7,437 nt of DNA from assembly GCA_016926235.1 (NCBI GenBank), contig JAFGOZ010000595.1, positions 1 to 7,437 of the forward strand, in the 5' to 3' direction. The first letter of the stretch is position 1. Each line of letters opens with the position of its first letter. Below, one piece after another: positions 1 through 6,101 of the stretch. The DNA is from Bacteroidales bacterium. GTDB taxonomy: Bacteria > Bacteroidota > Bacteroidia > Bacteroidales > UBA10428. Both the position numbers and the translations under genes were made by a program. The notes below the pieces were generated by a model. It was not told where the DNA came from and searched no databases. It saw only the letters and a list, made by a program, of their open reading frames with translations.

Positions 1-393
1 TATATCCTTTTCTGGATTAACTGACTCATAAAGAATACCAGCCATTCCTGATGCTGAAATTATCTTGCACCACGAAACTAATTGGATGTTGTTTTTAAAG
101 TCGCTACCAATCAACTTCTTCCCAGCCACATCAGGGTAACCCAATACAATAATAACTGCTGGAATCTTTCTCTGGAAATCAAAATCTGGTGGATAATAAA
201 TATCCATTTTCAATGGAGAAACTGCAACATCATGGTAAGGAATATCTTTCTTAATAATTACATCGGTCATCCTTGGTAAGTCATACACTACAGCACCCTT
301 TTCCCTTTGTTTGTCTGCGGTTTGTGCCTGAATTCCGTTTGTACAGAAAAACAGGAATACAGCAATTAATGTGGTTAAACAGAATGTTTTCAT
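1..393 (-). CDS. Secreted alpha/beta hydrolase, N-terminal part (runs off left edge)
   Basis: The open frame begins with ATG at 393 and stays open for 131 codons to the window edge, so the C-terminus is missing. Residues 1-23 form a classical Sec signal peptide: a short basic start, a hydrophobic core LIAVFLFF, and a probable cleavage after I-Q-A before Q24. The mature part has the pattern of secreted alpha/beta hydrolases of the dienelactone hydrolase/esterase type: LKMDIYYP at 61-68, then a hydrophobic strand IPAVIIVLGY at 77-86 where the oxyanion-loop region starts, then a helix-strand pair (SWCKIISASGMAGILYE). The catalytic Ser-Asp-His would lie in the missing part, so activity cannot be judged. 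The gene lies 95 bp downstream of the ATC-hydrolase-like gene on the same strand and may be co-transcribed with it. The frame is clear; the family assignment rests on fold pattern only. Confidence 0.75.
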   Translation of the reverse strand, partial: MKTFCLTTLIAVFLFFCTNGIQAQTADKQREKGAVVYDLPRMTDVIIKKDIPYHDVAVSPLKMDIYYPPDFDFQRKIPAVIIVLGYPDVAGKKLIGSDFKNNIQLVSWCKIISASGMAGILYESVNPEKDI

Positions 394-488
394 TTGATTG
401 GATTTGGTAAATGAATAAAATATATAACTGTAAATCAGTAATATTAGGCATGTTTTACCAGTATATTGAAACAGAGTAATTTCATAAT

Positions 489-1115
489 TTATGTTTCCAT
501 AACCCACTTGTTGTTGCAATATTCATCTCCCTGCATTAATGTTTTATCTCTTATTAAAGTCATTTTTGGATTGTATGCTTTTGCCATAGGATAATCCTGA
601 TAACAAAATCCAGCAAATCCGATTTCTGCAGCATCTGCTTCTCTGAAGGTCTTTGCCCATAAACACTCTGTTGTTCTCATTTCCAGAACATGCTCGTCAG
701 ATTGTAAGAATTCGAAAGTGCATCGTAGTTTATGAAATCCTTCCGCTTGCTTTCTTAAATCATCTGCAAATGCAGTAAGTGTTCTTTCATTGTAATTAAT
801 TCCAGCATCTTTATCGGTTTCATAAAGCATTTCAGATGATTTCCTTAGCATTTCAAGAAATTTTTCTTTTCCAATCTGTTTCATAAGGTTTTTCATAGCA
901 GGGATGTACGATTGCTTATAAGCAAAATTGTAAACCTGCTGCATTGTCATTCCAGAATCTGACTGAAATTTATGTTGCTGGTCTAATATAATTTGTTGCA
1001 ACTTCTTGTCAGAACCAAAAAGAATTGGTGAAGCAAAACAACAGAAAGCACATGAAGAAATAGTTCTTTTTAAAAACTCTCTCCTGTCATTTTTTGCAGG
1101 AACATAATTTTTCAT
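489..1115 (-). CDS. Tat-exported L-2-amino-thiazoline-4-carboxylic acid hydrolase-like protein
   Basis: The product is 208 aa. Residues 10-17 read DRREFLKR, a twin-arginine export motif, followed by a Cys-rich hydrophobic stretch (about 18-33), so the protein is probably exported folded to the periplasm or membrane. The C-terminal 60 residues carry the signature I associate with the ATC hydrolase-like family (PF14196): C151-L-W-A-K, C171, D174-Y-P, a M-A-K-A-Y-N-P segment near 177-183, then L-M-Q-G-D at 193-197 and C200. Characterised Pseudomonas ATC hydrolase opens the thiazoline ring on the way from DL-ATC to L-cysteine. Most family members are only annotated by similarity and their substrate is unknown, so no substrate is assigned here. 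The start ATG at 1115 sits just ahead of the Tat motif. An exact -7 box lies about 32 nt upstream. The adjacent upstream gene on the same strand encodes an HTH regulator. Confidence 0.8.
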   Translation of the reverse strand: MKNYVPAKNDRREFLKRTISSCAFCCFASPILFGSDKKLQQIILDQQHKFQSDSGMTMQQVYNFAYKQSYIPAMKNLMKQIGKEKFLEMLRKSSEMLYETDKDAGINYNERTLTAFADDLRKQAEGFHKLRCTFEFLQSDEHVLEMRTTECLWAKTFREADAAEIGFAGFCYQDYPMAKAYNPKMTLIRDKTLMQGDEYCNNKWVMET

Positions 1116-1146
1116 GGTTATAATTTTAGTTCTATGAAAGTTACGC

Positions 1147-1154
1147 CAAAATTA
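1147..1154 (-). promoter_or_regulatory. Bacteroidota -7 box upstream of the ATC-hydrolase-like gene
   Basis: On the minus strand this reads TAATTTTG, an exact match to the Bacteroidota TAnnTTTG element. Transcription would start near 1140, leaving a leader of about 25 nt before the ATG at 1115. No clear -33 TTTG is seen at the expected distance, and part of that region is the 3' end of the HTH gene. The gene may therefore be read from its own promoter, from the upstream regulator gene, or both. Confidence 0.45.
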
Positions 1155-1178
1155 TACCCAAGTCAAGTAAATTATATT

Positions 1179-1418
1179 CTATGCTATTTCAGCGAATAGT
1201 TGATTAACTGGTATCTCATAAAAATCAGCGAGAAGATACAAATGTTGAATGCGGAAGAAACCCAACCGCTCAATTTTCGAAATACTGTTACGTGACAGTT
1301 GTATTTCCTTGGCTACTTGTGCTTGTGTATAACCTGAGTTGATTCTCATTTCTCGAAGAAGTGTGGCAAGTTCAAGCATACGTCTCTGATTATGTTCCTT
1401 TAATGAGTCTTTGTTCAT
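1179..1418 (-). CDS. Small XRE-family HTH transcriptional regulator
   Basis: The 79-aa product is essentially a single XRE/Cro-type helix-turn-helix domain. Residues 17-28 form helix 1 (ATLLREMRINSG). Helices 2 and 3 are at about 31-51, TQAQVAKEIQLSRNSISKIE, with the typical T-Q-x-x-V-A and S-x-x-x-I-S-K-I-E pattern. Residues 57-76 give the closing helices (HLYLLADFYEIPVNQLF). There is no effector or dimerisation domain beyond this, as in small plasmid or phage-type repressors and TA-associated regulators. It lies 63 bp upstream of the Tat-exported ATC-hydrolase-like gene on the same strand. The 15-bp direct repeats just before its start (1426-1440 and 1461-1475) are plausible binding sites. 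The ATG at 1418 is chosen because it begins the family-length domain. Confidence 0.8.
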   Translation of the reverse strand: MNKDSLKEHNQRRMLELATLLREMRINSGYTQAQVAKEIQLSRNSISKIERLGFFRIQHLYLLADFYEIPVNQLFAEIA

Positions 1419-1425
1419 AACTGAT

Positions 1426-1475
1426 TTTGATTCTTTGATTATAAATACTGATGCAGACTATTTGATTCTTTGATT
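1426..1475. repeat. Pair of 15-bp direct repeats upstream of the XRE regulator
   Basis: TTTGATTCTTTGATT occurs at 1426-1440 and again, without mismatch, at 1461-1475, an offset of 35 bp. Each copy is itself two TTTGATT heptamers separated by one base, so the short stretch holds four TTTGATT words. The first copy ends 8 bp before the regulator's ATG (1418). The position fits an operator region for the adjacent HTH protein or another regulator; that role is inferred. Confidence 0.6.
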
Positions 1476-1514
1476 TCATTCCATATGTAAACTATTGTTG
1501 GAATTAATCCTGAA

Positions 1515-1563
1515 AATAAATACCCATTATTGTTCTATTTTGATACCAGAAACGGTATTTATT
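1515..1563. repeat. 10-bp perfect inverted repeat with a nested shorter dyad
   Basis: AATAAATACC at 1515-1524 is the exact reverse complement of GGTATTTATT at 1554-1563. A second ATACC at 1543-1547 can instead pair with GGTAT at 1554-1558 across a 6-nt loop, so the right arm has two possible partners. It lies in the gene-free stretch at the left side of the recombinase cassette. It may be an operator, a decayed element end or a recombination site; nothing in the sequence decides between these. Confidence 0.5.
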
Positions 1564-1731
1564 GTACGCTACCGATTAACATAAACGGCTCAATATGTTA
1601 CTTATAACAGTAATGGCTTATGATTTGGGGGGATTAATGGGAAAAAATAACGGAATGTGTCCCAACGCAGACGTTACGACACTATTAAAATCATTCAAAA
1701 AATACGGGATTACGAAATTTTCAAATCTGAA

Positions 1732-1980
1732 TCACTTGATGCCTCTGAAAAATTCTTCAGGAGAAACACCTATTTTAGATAGAACTTGTATGAAAGAACT
1801 CATTCTGTAATCTTCACCTTTCTCCATTCGCCATAGAGTCATGCTATTGATTGCTTTGCTTTCTGAAAATTTTTTATAGTTGCTTCCTACCTTTTGCCTA
1901 TACTCAGTCAGTCGCTTTCCAATTACTTTCATTTTTTGAGCCACATCTTCAGGTTGTTCAGGAATCTTACGCTTCTCCAT
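1732..1980 (-). CDS. Small HTH repressor divergent from the recombinase operon
   Basis: The product is 82 aa from the ATG at 1980. An upstream in-frame ATG at 2046 would add 22 residues, but it lies inside the palindromic control region, upstream of this gene's own -7 box, and was rejected. The domain is the HTH type common in Bacteroidota: helix 1 IGKRLTEYRQKVG (20-32), then NYKKFSE, then the recognition region INSMTLWRMEKGEDYRMSSF (44-63), then a closing helix FIQVLSKIGVSPEEFF. The W-R-M-E-K-G-x-D-x-R-x-S-S pattern is characteristic. It likely binds the tandem GCATAA-N4-TTATGC sites directly upstream and represses itself and the divergent 57-aa/recombinase/DUF3644 operon. The protein family is visible in the sequence; the binding target is inferred from layout. 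Confidence 0.8.
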   Translation of the reverse strand: MEKRKIPEQPEDVAQKMKVIGKRLTEYRQKVGSNYKKFSESKAINSMTLWRMEKGEDYRMSSFIQVLSKIGVSPEEFFRGIK

Positions 1981-1995
1981 GAGAAAATATTTTAA

Positions 1996-2003
1996 CAAAT
2001 ATA
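1996..2003 (-). promoter_or_regulatory. -7 box of the divergent HTH repressor gene
   Basis: The minus strand reads TATATTTG, an exact TAnnTTTG element. It predicts a start near 1990, a leader of about 10 nt, and translation from the ATG at 1980. The -33 position falls at about 2023-2028, inside the central palindrome of the operator, so a bound repressor would block it. This supports 1980 rather than 2046 as the gene start. Confidence 0.55.
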
Positions 2004-2010
2004 AAAAAAA

Positions 2011-2044
2011 GCATAATCTTTTATGCATGCATAATATATTATGC
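2011..2044. promoter_or_regulatory. Tandem palindromic operator, two GCATAA-N4-TTATGC sites
   Basis: Two 16-bp palindromic sites lie in tandem: GCATAA (2011-2016) N4 TTATGC (2021-2026), then 2 bp, then GCATAA (2029-2034) N4 TTATGC (2039-2044), a period of 18 bp. All four half-sites are identical. Overlapping perfect palindromes also result: 14 bp at 2021-2034 and 20 bp at 2027-2046. The block sits between two outward-facing -7 boxes (1996-2003 minus, 2046-2053 plus) and covers the expected -33 region of both. This is the arrangement of a repressor operator controlling divergent promoters, most simply for the 82-aa HTH protein. It could alternatively be bound by the serine recombinase, whose crossover sites are also imperfect palindromes next to the gene. 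Confidence 0.75.
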
Positions 2045-2045
2045 A

Positions 2046-2053
2046 TATCTTTG
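2046..2053 (+). promoter_or_regulatory. -7 box of the recombinase operon
   Basis: TATCTTTG is an exact TAnnTTTG element and abuts the operator. Transcription would start at roughly 2057-2061, which coincides with the ATG at 2058. The operon mRNA would then be leaderless or nearly so for its first gene. The -33 region at about 2020-2026 (TTTATGC) is a weak match and lies in the operator. Confidence 0.5.
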
Positions 2054-2057
2054 TGAT

Positions 2058-2231
2058 ATGGAAAAGAATAGAAAATTTCGTCAAGAGTATTTTATAACGG
2101 ATGCAGAGAATTTCGAATGTTATCTGATATTAATTGAGTTTGATGAAAATGATTTGCCAATTAAAACATATATACTCGAAATGCCACTGGTAGATGAACG
2201 TTTCAAAATCTATCCCTACTTAAAAAATTAA
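2058..2231 (+). CDS. 57-aa orphan protein, first gene of the recombinase operon
   Basis: The frame encodes 57 residues, MEKNRKFRQEYF through IYPYLKN, ending with TAA at 2229-2231. I do not recognise a family. The sequence alternates acidic and aromatic/hydrophobic residues (ECYLILIEFDENDLP, then YILEMPLVDERFKIYPYL), which suggests a small beta-rich soluble domain. No signal peptide or membrane segment is seen. Its reality is supported by position: it fills the space between the operator/promoter and the recombinase, ends 12 bp before the recombinase ATG, and starts right after an exact -7 box. It could be a recombination accessory factor, an antitoxin-like partner of the DUF3644 protein, or a regulator; no evidence picks one. 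Confidence 0.6.
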   Translation: MEKNRKFRQEYFITDAENFECYLILIEFDENDLPIKTYILEMPLVDERFKIYPYLKN

Positions 2232-2243
2232 TTTCTGAACGAT

Positions 2244-2813
2244 ATGAAAAAAATCGCATTATATGTTCGAGTAAGCACATCCGAGCAAACGGTTGAAAAT
2301 CAAAAAATAAGACTTATCGATTATGCTGAAAAGAATGGATATTCATTTGATATTTATGAAGAAGTTGAAAGCACAAGAAAAACCAGACCAGTAAAACAAG
2401 CACTTCTGGCAAGATTGCGGAATCATGAATATGATGCTGTGGTTGTTTATAAATTGGACAGATGGGCGAGAAGTTCAACGGAATTGATTCTGGACACGAA
2501 GGAACTGATTGATAAGGGAGTTGGGTTCATCAGTATATCGGACAATCTTGATTTCTCCACAGCATCGGGTAAATTGCATTTTCAAATACTCAGTGCCTTT
2601 GCAGAATTTGAACGTGAATTAATCAGGGAGAGAACAATTGAAGGTCTTAGGAGAGCCAAGATGCAGGGAAAACAGGCAGGAAGACCAAAAGGAAGCAAGG
2701 ACACGAAAAAAAGAAGAAAATCTGGCTATATTCTCAGGGAAGCAAGGAAGAAACAAGAGAAAGATAAAGAAAGAGGTCTGAACAAAGGGATTGAAGATTA
2801 TTTAAATAATTAA
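2244..2813 (+). CDS. Small serine recombinase (resolvase/invertase family)
   Basis: The 189-aa product begins with the resolvase catalytic core. KIALYVRVSTSEQ contains R9 and the nucleophile S11. R48-P49 follows, and VVVYKLDRWARSSTEL (67-81) holds R73 and R76 of the active-site cluster. FISISDNLDFSTASGKLHF leads into the long helix AFAEFERELIRERTIEGLRRAK (about 118-139). The hinge GRPKGSK at 146-152 marks the start of DNA binding. After it comes a very basic segment (KKRRKSGYILREARKKQEKDKERG) with no canonical resolvase-type HTH. The length fits small resolvases/invertases rather than large serine integrases, so the expected reaction is resolution or inversion between short sites. It lies 12 bp after the 57-aa gene and 51 bp before the DUF3644 gene, all plus strand. 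No shifted Shine-Dalgarno was seen. Confidence 0.93.
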   Translation: MKKIALYVRVSTSEQTVENQKIRLIDYAEKNGYSFDIYEEVESTRKTRPVKQALLARLRNHEYDAVVVYKLDRWARSSTELILDTKELIDKGVGFISISDNLDFSTASGKLHFQILSAFAEFERELIRERTIEGLRRAKMQGKQAGRPKGSKDTKKRRKSGYILREARKKQEKDKERGLNKGIEDYLNN

Positions 2814-2864
2814 TTGTGTTATTGCCTTTTATTTAATAACTTTCTACATATCAAATGCAAGGAA

Positions 2865-4352
2865 ATGGCAAAAAGAAAATCTCCAATTGCAAAAAGTTTC
2901 ATAAATAACTCGATTGGAGCAATTTTCTCAGCAATAGAAATTCACAACAAGCCTTCAATAAAGTATAGGTATGAGATAGTAGTGTTATTAGTTATAAACG
3001 CATGGGAATTGCTTTTAAAAGGCTATCTGTATAAATTTCACAGAGATGTGAAATTATTTCAAAAAGATGGCACTTCTAAACCATTTGAGAATTGCGTAAA
3101 TATCGCTAATCAGAAGATTGGTAAGACTTTTAACCCTACTAAAGAAAACTTATTACTACTGTACCTGTACAGGAATCAGGTTGCTCATTCATATGTAAAA
3201 GAACTTGATTCAATTATTTATGCTGTTATTAAAAAGACCATTATTTTTTACTCTGATTTCCTGAAAGAACATTTTAAGATTGACTTGAGCGATACATCAG
3301 ATTTAATATTGCTACCTATAGGTTTTAAAAAAATGATATCTCCTGTAGATTATATTTCAAATAAATCAGCCATTGAAAATGCCCCTGAAGAATTGAAGAA
3401 ATTTATCAAGTCGATTATTGAATCAACAAAGAGGTTAAATGATGATAATCTCAGTGAATCAATTTTTGTTGATTTCAAAATTAACCTAACAAATGTAAAG
3501 GAAATTAAAAATGCAGATATCATAGCAGGGATTGATAATTCAAAAACTCAAGAGGTACTAATAAGAGTCGAGAAACCAAGTAAGAAAATTATTTCCTCAA
3601 GTGAAGGTCAAAAGGTAGTTTTAACAAGAAGGAAAGAAGAAATTCAAGGGATACTTTACTATGAACAATTAGATGACGGAATCTTTGATGAGATTAATAA
3701 TCTTGTTGAAGCAAACCAGATATTAGCAAAGGATAATTCGAGATTCATGCTCGGATTACCTATATATTACCGCATATATGCTGAGAGACAATTTGTTAAT
3801 TATAACGTAAATAATTTTAAAACCTTTGCATTTACTGGAATGCTTGATTTTTACGCACCATTTCTTTACTGGCTAATCAAATTACCAGACAAAACAATTG
3901 CAGAACTTCTGTTTGCAGTGTATCAGCAATGCAAATCACCAAAAATCAACAACTTAAACAAGATTGTATTCTTGCTTGGTAATAAGGCAATAAGAATTTT
4001 AAATGAATTATATGAAGAAGATTATAAAATGCAGGTACAAAAGCCACAGCATTATTATTCATTTAAAACTCTTATTAAGAGCAAAAGGAGTAATCCAATA
4101 TTAAAATGTATTGGAGTATCACAGACCGCAAGGATATTTATCCAAAATGACAAGAAAGAATATACCTATCAAACATTTTTAGATGACACAAATTTTGCAC
4201 TCAACAAACTTTCATCTGTATGCAAAGATGTTTTTGAGGGTTATACCATGAATCGTAGTGTGGCAAGAGATTTGGATTATATTGTTTATAGTAGCGAATT
4301 GGCTTCAAGACACGAAAACATTAGCGCAGAAATAGAAAAAGTCTTTAAATGA
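2865..4352 (+). CDS. DUF3644 protein with HEPN-like R-N-x3-H motif
   Basis: The product is 495 aa from the ATG at 2865, which follows AAGGAA and starts MAKRKSP as this family often does. A longer frame from a TTG at 2814 was rejected. The N-terminal part matches the DUF3644 pattern: F-I-N-N-S-I-G-A-I-F-S-A-I-E-I-H-N-K-P (about 12-30), then VLLVINAWELLLKGYLY (40-56), then a helix ending LLYLYRNQVAHSYVK. That last piece contains R103-N104-x3-H108, an Rx4H motif of the kind that forms the ribonuclease site of HEPN proteins. The remaining ~350 residues are soluble and unrecognised, with no membrane segments. HEPN proteins with this motif are often toxins or abortive-infection RNases; for this protein that is inference. 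It is the last gene of the operon led by the 57-aa protein and the recombinase. Confidence 0.85.
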   Translation: MAKRKSPIAKSFINNSIGAIFSAIEIHNKPSIKYRYEIVVLLVINAWELLLKGYLYKFHRDVKLFQKDGTSKPFENCVNIANQKIGKTFNPTKENLLLLYLYRNQVAHSYVKELDSIIYAVIKKTIIFYSDFLKEHFKIDLSDTSDLILLPIGFKKMISPVDYISNKSAIENAPEELKKFIKSIIESTKRLNDDNLSESIFVDFKINLTNVKEIKNADIIAGIDNSKTQEVLIRVEKPSKKIISSSEGQKVVLTRRKEEIQGILYYEQLDDGIFDEINNLVEANQILAKDNSRFMLGLPIYYRIYAERQFVNYNVNNFKTFAFTGMLDFYAPFLYWLIKLPDKTIAELLFAVYQQCKSPKINNLNKIVFLLGNKAIRILNELYEEDYKMQVQKPQHYYSFKTLIKSKRSNPILKCIGVSQTARIFIQNDKKEYTYQTFLDDTNFALNKLSSVCKDVFEGYTMNRSVARDLDYIVYSSELASRHENISAEIEKVFK

Positions 4353-4433
4353 ACTTAAAACCCTCCCCCAAACAATTCCGAAGTTATTTTTGAGTTAGGT
4401 TATCACGTCATCCTCCCCTGCAAATTGAAGGGT

Positions 4434-4460
4434 AAAAAACCGTCCGTTTATTTGGTAAAC
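4434..4460 (-). terminator. Possible weak terminator after the lipoprotein gene
   Basis: On the minus strand GTTTA and TAAAC (4456-4460 and 4446-4450) can pair over a 5-nt loop. About 6 nt later there is a run of six T (4434-4439 as A on the plus strand). The stem is only 5 bp and AT-rich, and the T run is displaced from it, so this is a weak candidate. No better terminator was seen in the 140 bp between the two convergent genes. Confidence 0.25.
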
Positions 4461-4492
4461 TTTCAGTTAACATTTTTTAAAATGGGTGGAAG

Positions 4493-6067
4493 TCAGAAAT
4501 TTGTAATATTTCCATCTTTAGTGTATTTAATAAGTGTATGACTTGTGGGACTAAATATATAGTTGCCAAAAGCATCCTCATCTCCATAAGAAAAATATAA
4601 AATTCTATTTGTTGAACTTTTATATTTTGACCAAATTTCATTCCCTAAAGAGTTTGTTTTTGTCGCAAAATCACCACCTGATATTAAATAACCTTTATCC
4701 ATAGTACCTATGATTTTCATTGGGATGATTGACGAATTATTGTTATATGCATTTGAAGAAACCACATTGCCATTGGAATCATATCTTCTTAGGATACTAC
4801 CATCAGCAAATACAAAACCAGCATCAGAGGTACATTCTGTTACTGCAGGGTTAAAAGGGCAAGGAATTTCCCAAATTAGTTCGCCAGAGAGGCTATATTT
4901 GTGAATTTCATCTGAAAAGAAGACTACGATGTTGCCATCAGTTGTTTGCTCAAATGATAGAACAGCACCTGTGCTTGGATATGTTTTATTCCATTTCGTA
5001 CTACCATCTGGATTTAAACAGTAGAATCTCATCTGTTGTTCACTATCAATTCTGACGTACCCCCCTACAAGAATCTCTCCTGACGTTAATACTTTGTTCG
5101 CAAGGAAATTGCAGTTAATATAGTGATTATTCCAAGATGGATAATTAGCGTCTACCCCAAGTTTCATCAAAAATCCATATCTGGGAGGGTACGCACCAAG
5201 ATATGAACCTGAAATGAACATGTAGTCATAATTGTCAAAAGAAATTTCATTCGCTGTGTACATGCTAATTAATGTAGTGTAATCATTAAATTTGCGTTCA
5301 TCTGTTTTTATACCAGCGCTGGACAGAGTCGTAATTGCTAAACCAACGGTACTATTCGAATATAGAATTATTATATTATTACTGGGAGTGACATATAATC
5401 CTATTCTACCATATCCATAAGGGGGTTCAAAATATATGGGAGTTGCATATGACCTTTTGGCTGACCAATCTGATGTTCTGTTATTTAGGGCATTTGTTTT
5501 AACACGCCAATGATAAACCAAACCACTCTCATATTTCTTAGAGTATTTTGTTTCAGTTATTGTAATATCATCCAATAAATCTGTAAAATTTTCATTAGTT
5601 GATACTTGAAGATTATATGAAACCGCTTTGTCTACAGCCGTCCATTCAAAATTAACTAAAGTTGAATCCGCATATTCATTATCAATAGGTTTTATAAGCG
5701 AAGGAATACCTAATTCAGGTAATTGAATATTCACTGAGATTAATGGTGATTGTCCTTCATTGCCTGACACATCAACTGCTTTAGCATAGATAGTATGCAA
5801 GCCAGATGAATAATTATTTATATCCCAACTAAATGAATAAGGAGAACTCGAATCTGTATTTAACAAAACGCCATCAATATAACACTCAACCTCTTTAACT
5901 CCATCATTATCTGATGCCTCGACAGAAATTAATGTTATATCCGAGATATTAGAGCCATGTGCGGGAAACGTGATAAGTACATTTGGTGGTGCTGTATCAG
6001 GACTTTCCTTTTTACAACCATAAAAGGAAAAGACTCCTACGAAAAGAATAATAAGGAAAGGTTTCAT
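4493..6067 (-). CDS. Lipoprotein with Ig-like, Fn3-like and propeller-like regions
   Basis: The 524-aa product starts with a lipoprotein signal: MKPFLIILFVGVFSFYGC with C18 as the lipidated residue, followed by KKES. It is therefore anchored to a membrane, probably the outer membrane. Residues about 27-114 resemble a bacterial Ig domain (PNVLITFPAHG, VEASDNDGVKEVECYIDG, HTIYAKAVDVSGNEG). Residues about 117-208 resemble an Fn3 domain, with FEWTAVDKAVSYNLQVST and VYHWRVKT. From about 215 to the end are repeated short strands with patterns like SGEILVGGYV, TDGNIVVFFSDEIHKYSLSGELIW and DKGYLISGGDFATKTNSLGNEIW, typical of a beta-propeller. Roles in binding glycans or surface ligands are common for such architectures but not shown here. 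It is convergent with the DUF3644 gene and seems monocistronic. Confidence 0.85.
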   Translation of the reverse strand: MKPFLIILFVGVFSFYGCKKESPDTAPPNVLITFPAHGSNISDITLISVEASDNDGVKEVECYIDGVLLNTDSSSPYSFSWDINNYSSGLHTIYAKAVDVSGNEGQSPLISVNIQLPELGIPSLIKPIDNEYADSTLVNFEWTAVDKAVSYNLQVSTNENFTDLLDDITITETKYSKKYESGLVYHWRVKTNALNNRTSDWSAKRSYATPIYFEPPYGYGRIGLYVTPSNNIIILYSNSTVGLAITTLSSAGIKTDERKFNDYTTLISMYTANEISFDNYDYMFISGSYLGAYPPRYGFLMKLGVDANYPSWNNHYINCNFLANKVLTSGEILVGGYVRIDSEQQMRFYCLNPDGSTKWNKTYPSTGAVLSFEQTTDGNIVVFFSDEIHKYSLSGELIWEIPCPFNPAVTECTSDAGFVFADGSILRRYDSNGNVVSSNAYNNNSSIIPMKIIGTMDKGYLISGGDFATKTNSLGNEIWSKYKSSTNRILYFSYGDEDAFGNYIFSPTSHTLIKYTKDGNITNF

Positions 6068-6093
6068 GAGACAGGCTAATTAAGTTAGTTCTA

Positions 6094-6101
6094 CTAAATT
6101 A
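6094..6101 (-). promoter_or_regulatory. Possible -7 box of the lipoprotein gene
   Basis: The minus strand reads TAATTTAG, seven of the eight positions compatible with TAnnTTTG, 26 bp upstream of the ATG at 6067. No convincing -33 element was seen. It is listed because the position is right, but AT-rich sequence makes such near-matches common. Confidence 0.25.

Larger units (their letters stand above)
1419..1731. other. Gene-free stretch between two minus-strand HTH genes
   Basis: No convincing coding region was found on either strand. A 71-codon plus-strand frame from 1595 overlaps the 3' end of the next HTH gene in antisense and shows no family pattern. The stretch carries the direct repeats at 1426-1475 and the inverted repeat at 1515-1563. 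A G-rich run (GGGGGG near 1627) has no clear partner. No tRNA fold or terminator was recognised. Confidence 0.5.

Noticed and set aside
82..279. 65-codon plus-strand frame
   Set aside because: It is antisense to the secreted hydrolase, whose signal peptide and fold pattern are clear on the minus strand.
1595..1810. 71-codon plus-strand frame
   Set aside because: Its 3' third is antisense to the HTH repressor gene (1732-1980), it shows no family pattern and has no promoter box; the HTH frame explains the shared part.
1981..2046. Longer N-terminus (22 residues) for the 82-aa HTH protein
   Set aside because: The upstream ATG lies inside the operator and ahead of the gene's own -7 box at 1996-2003; the extension is low-complexity and hydrophobic.
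2814..2864. N-terminal extension of the DUF3644 protein from a TTG
   Set aside because: TTG is a weak start and there is no matching family sequence; the ATG at 2865 has AAGGAA upstream and begins where the family does.
4710..4904. 64-codon plus-strand frame
   Set aside because: It lies wholly inside the lipoprotein gene in antisense.
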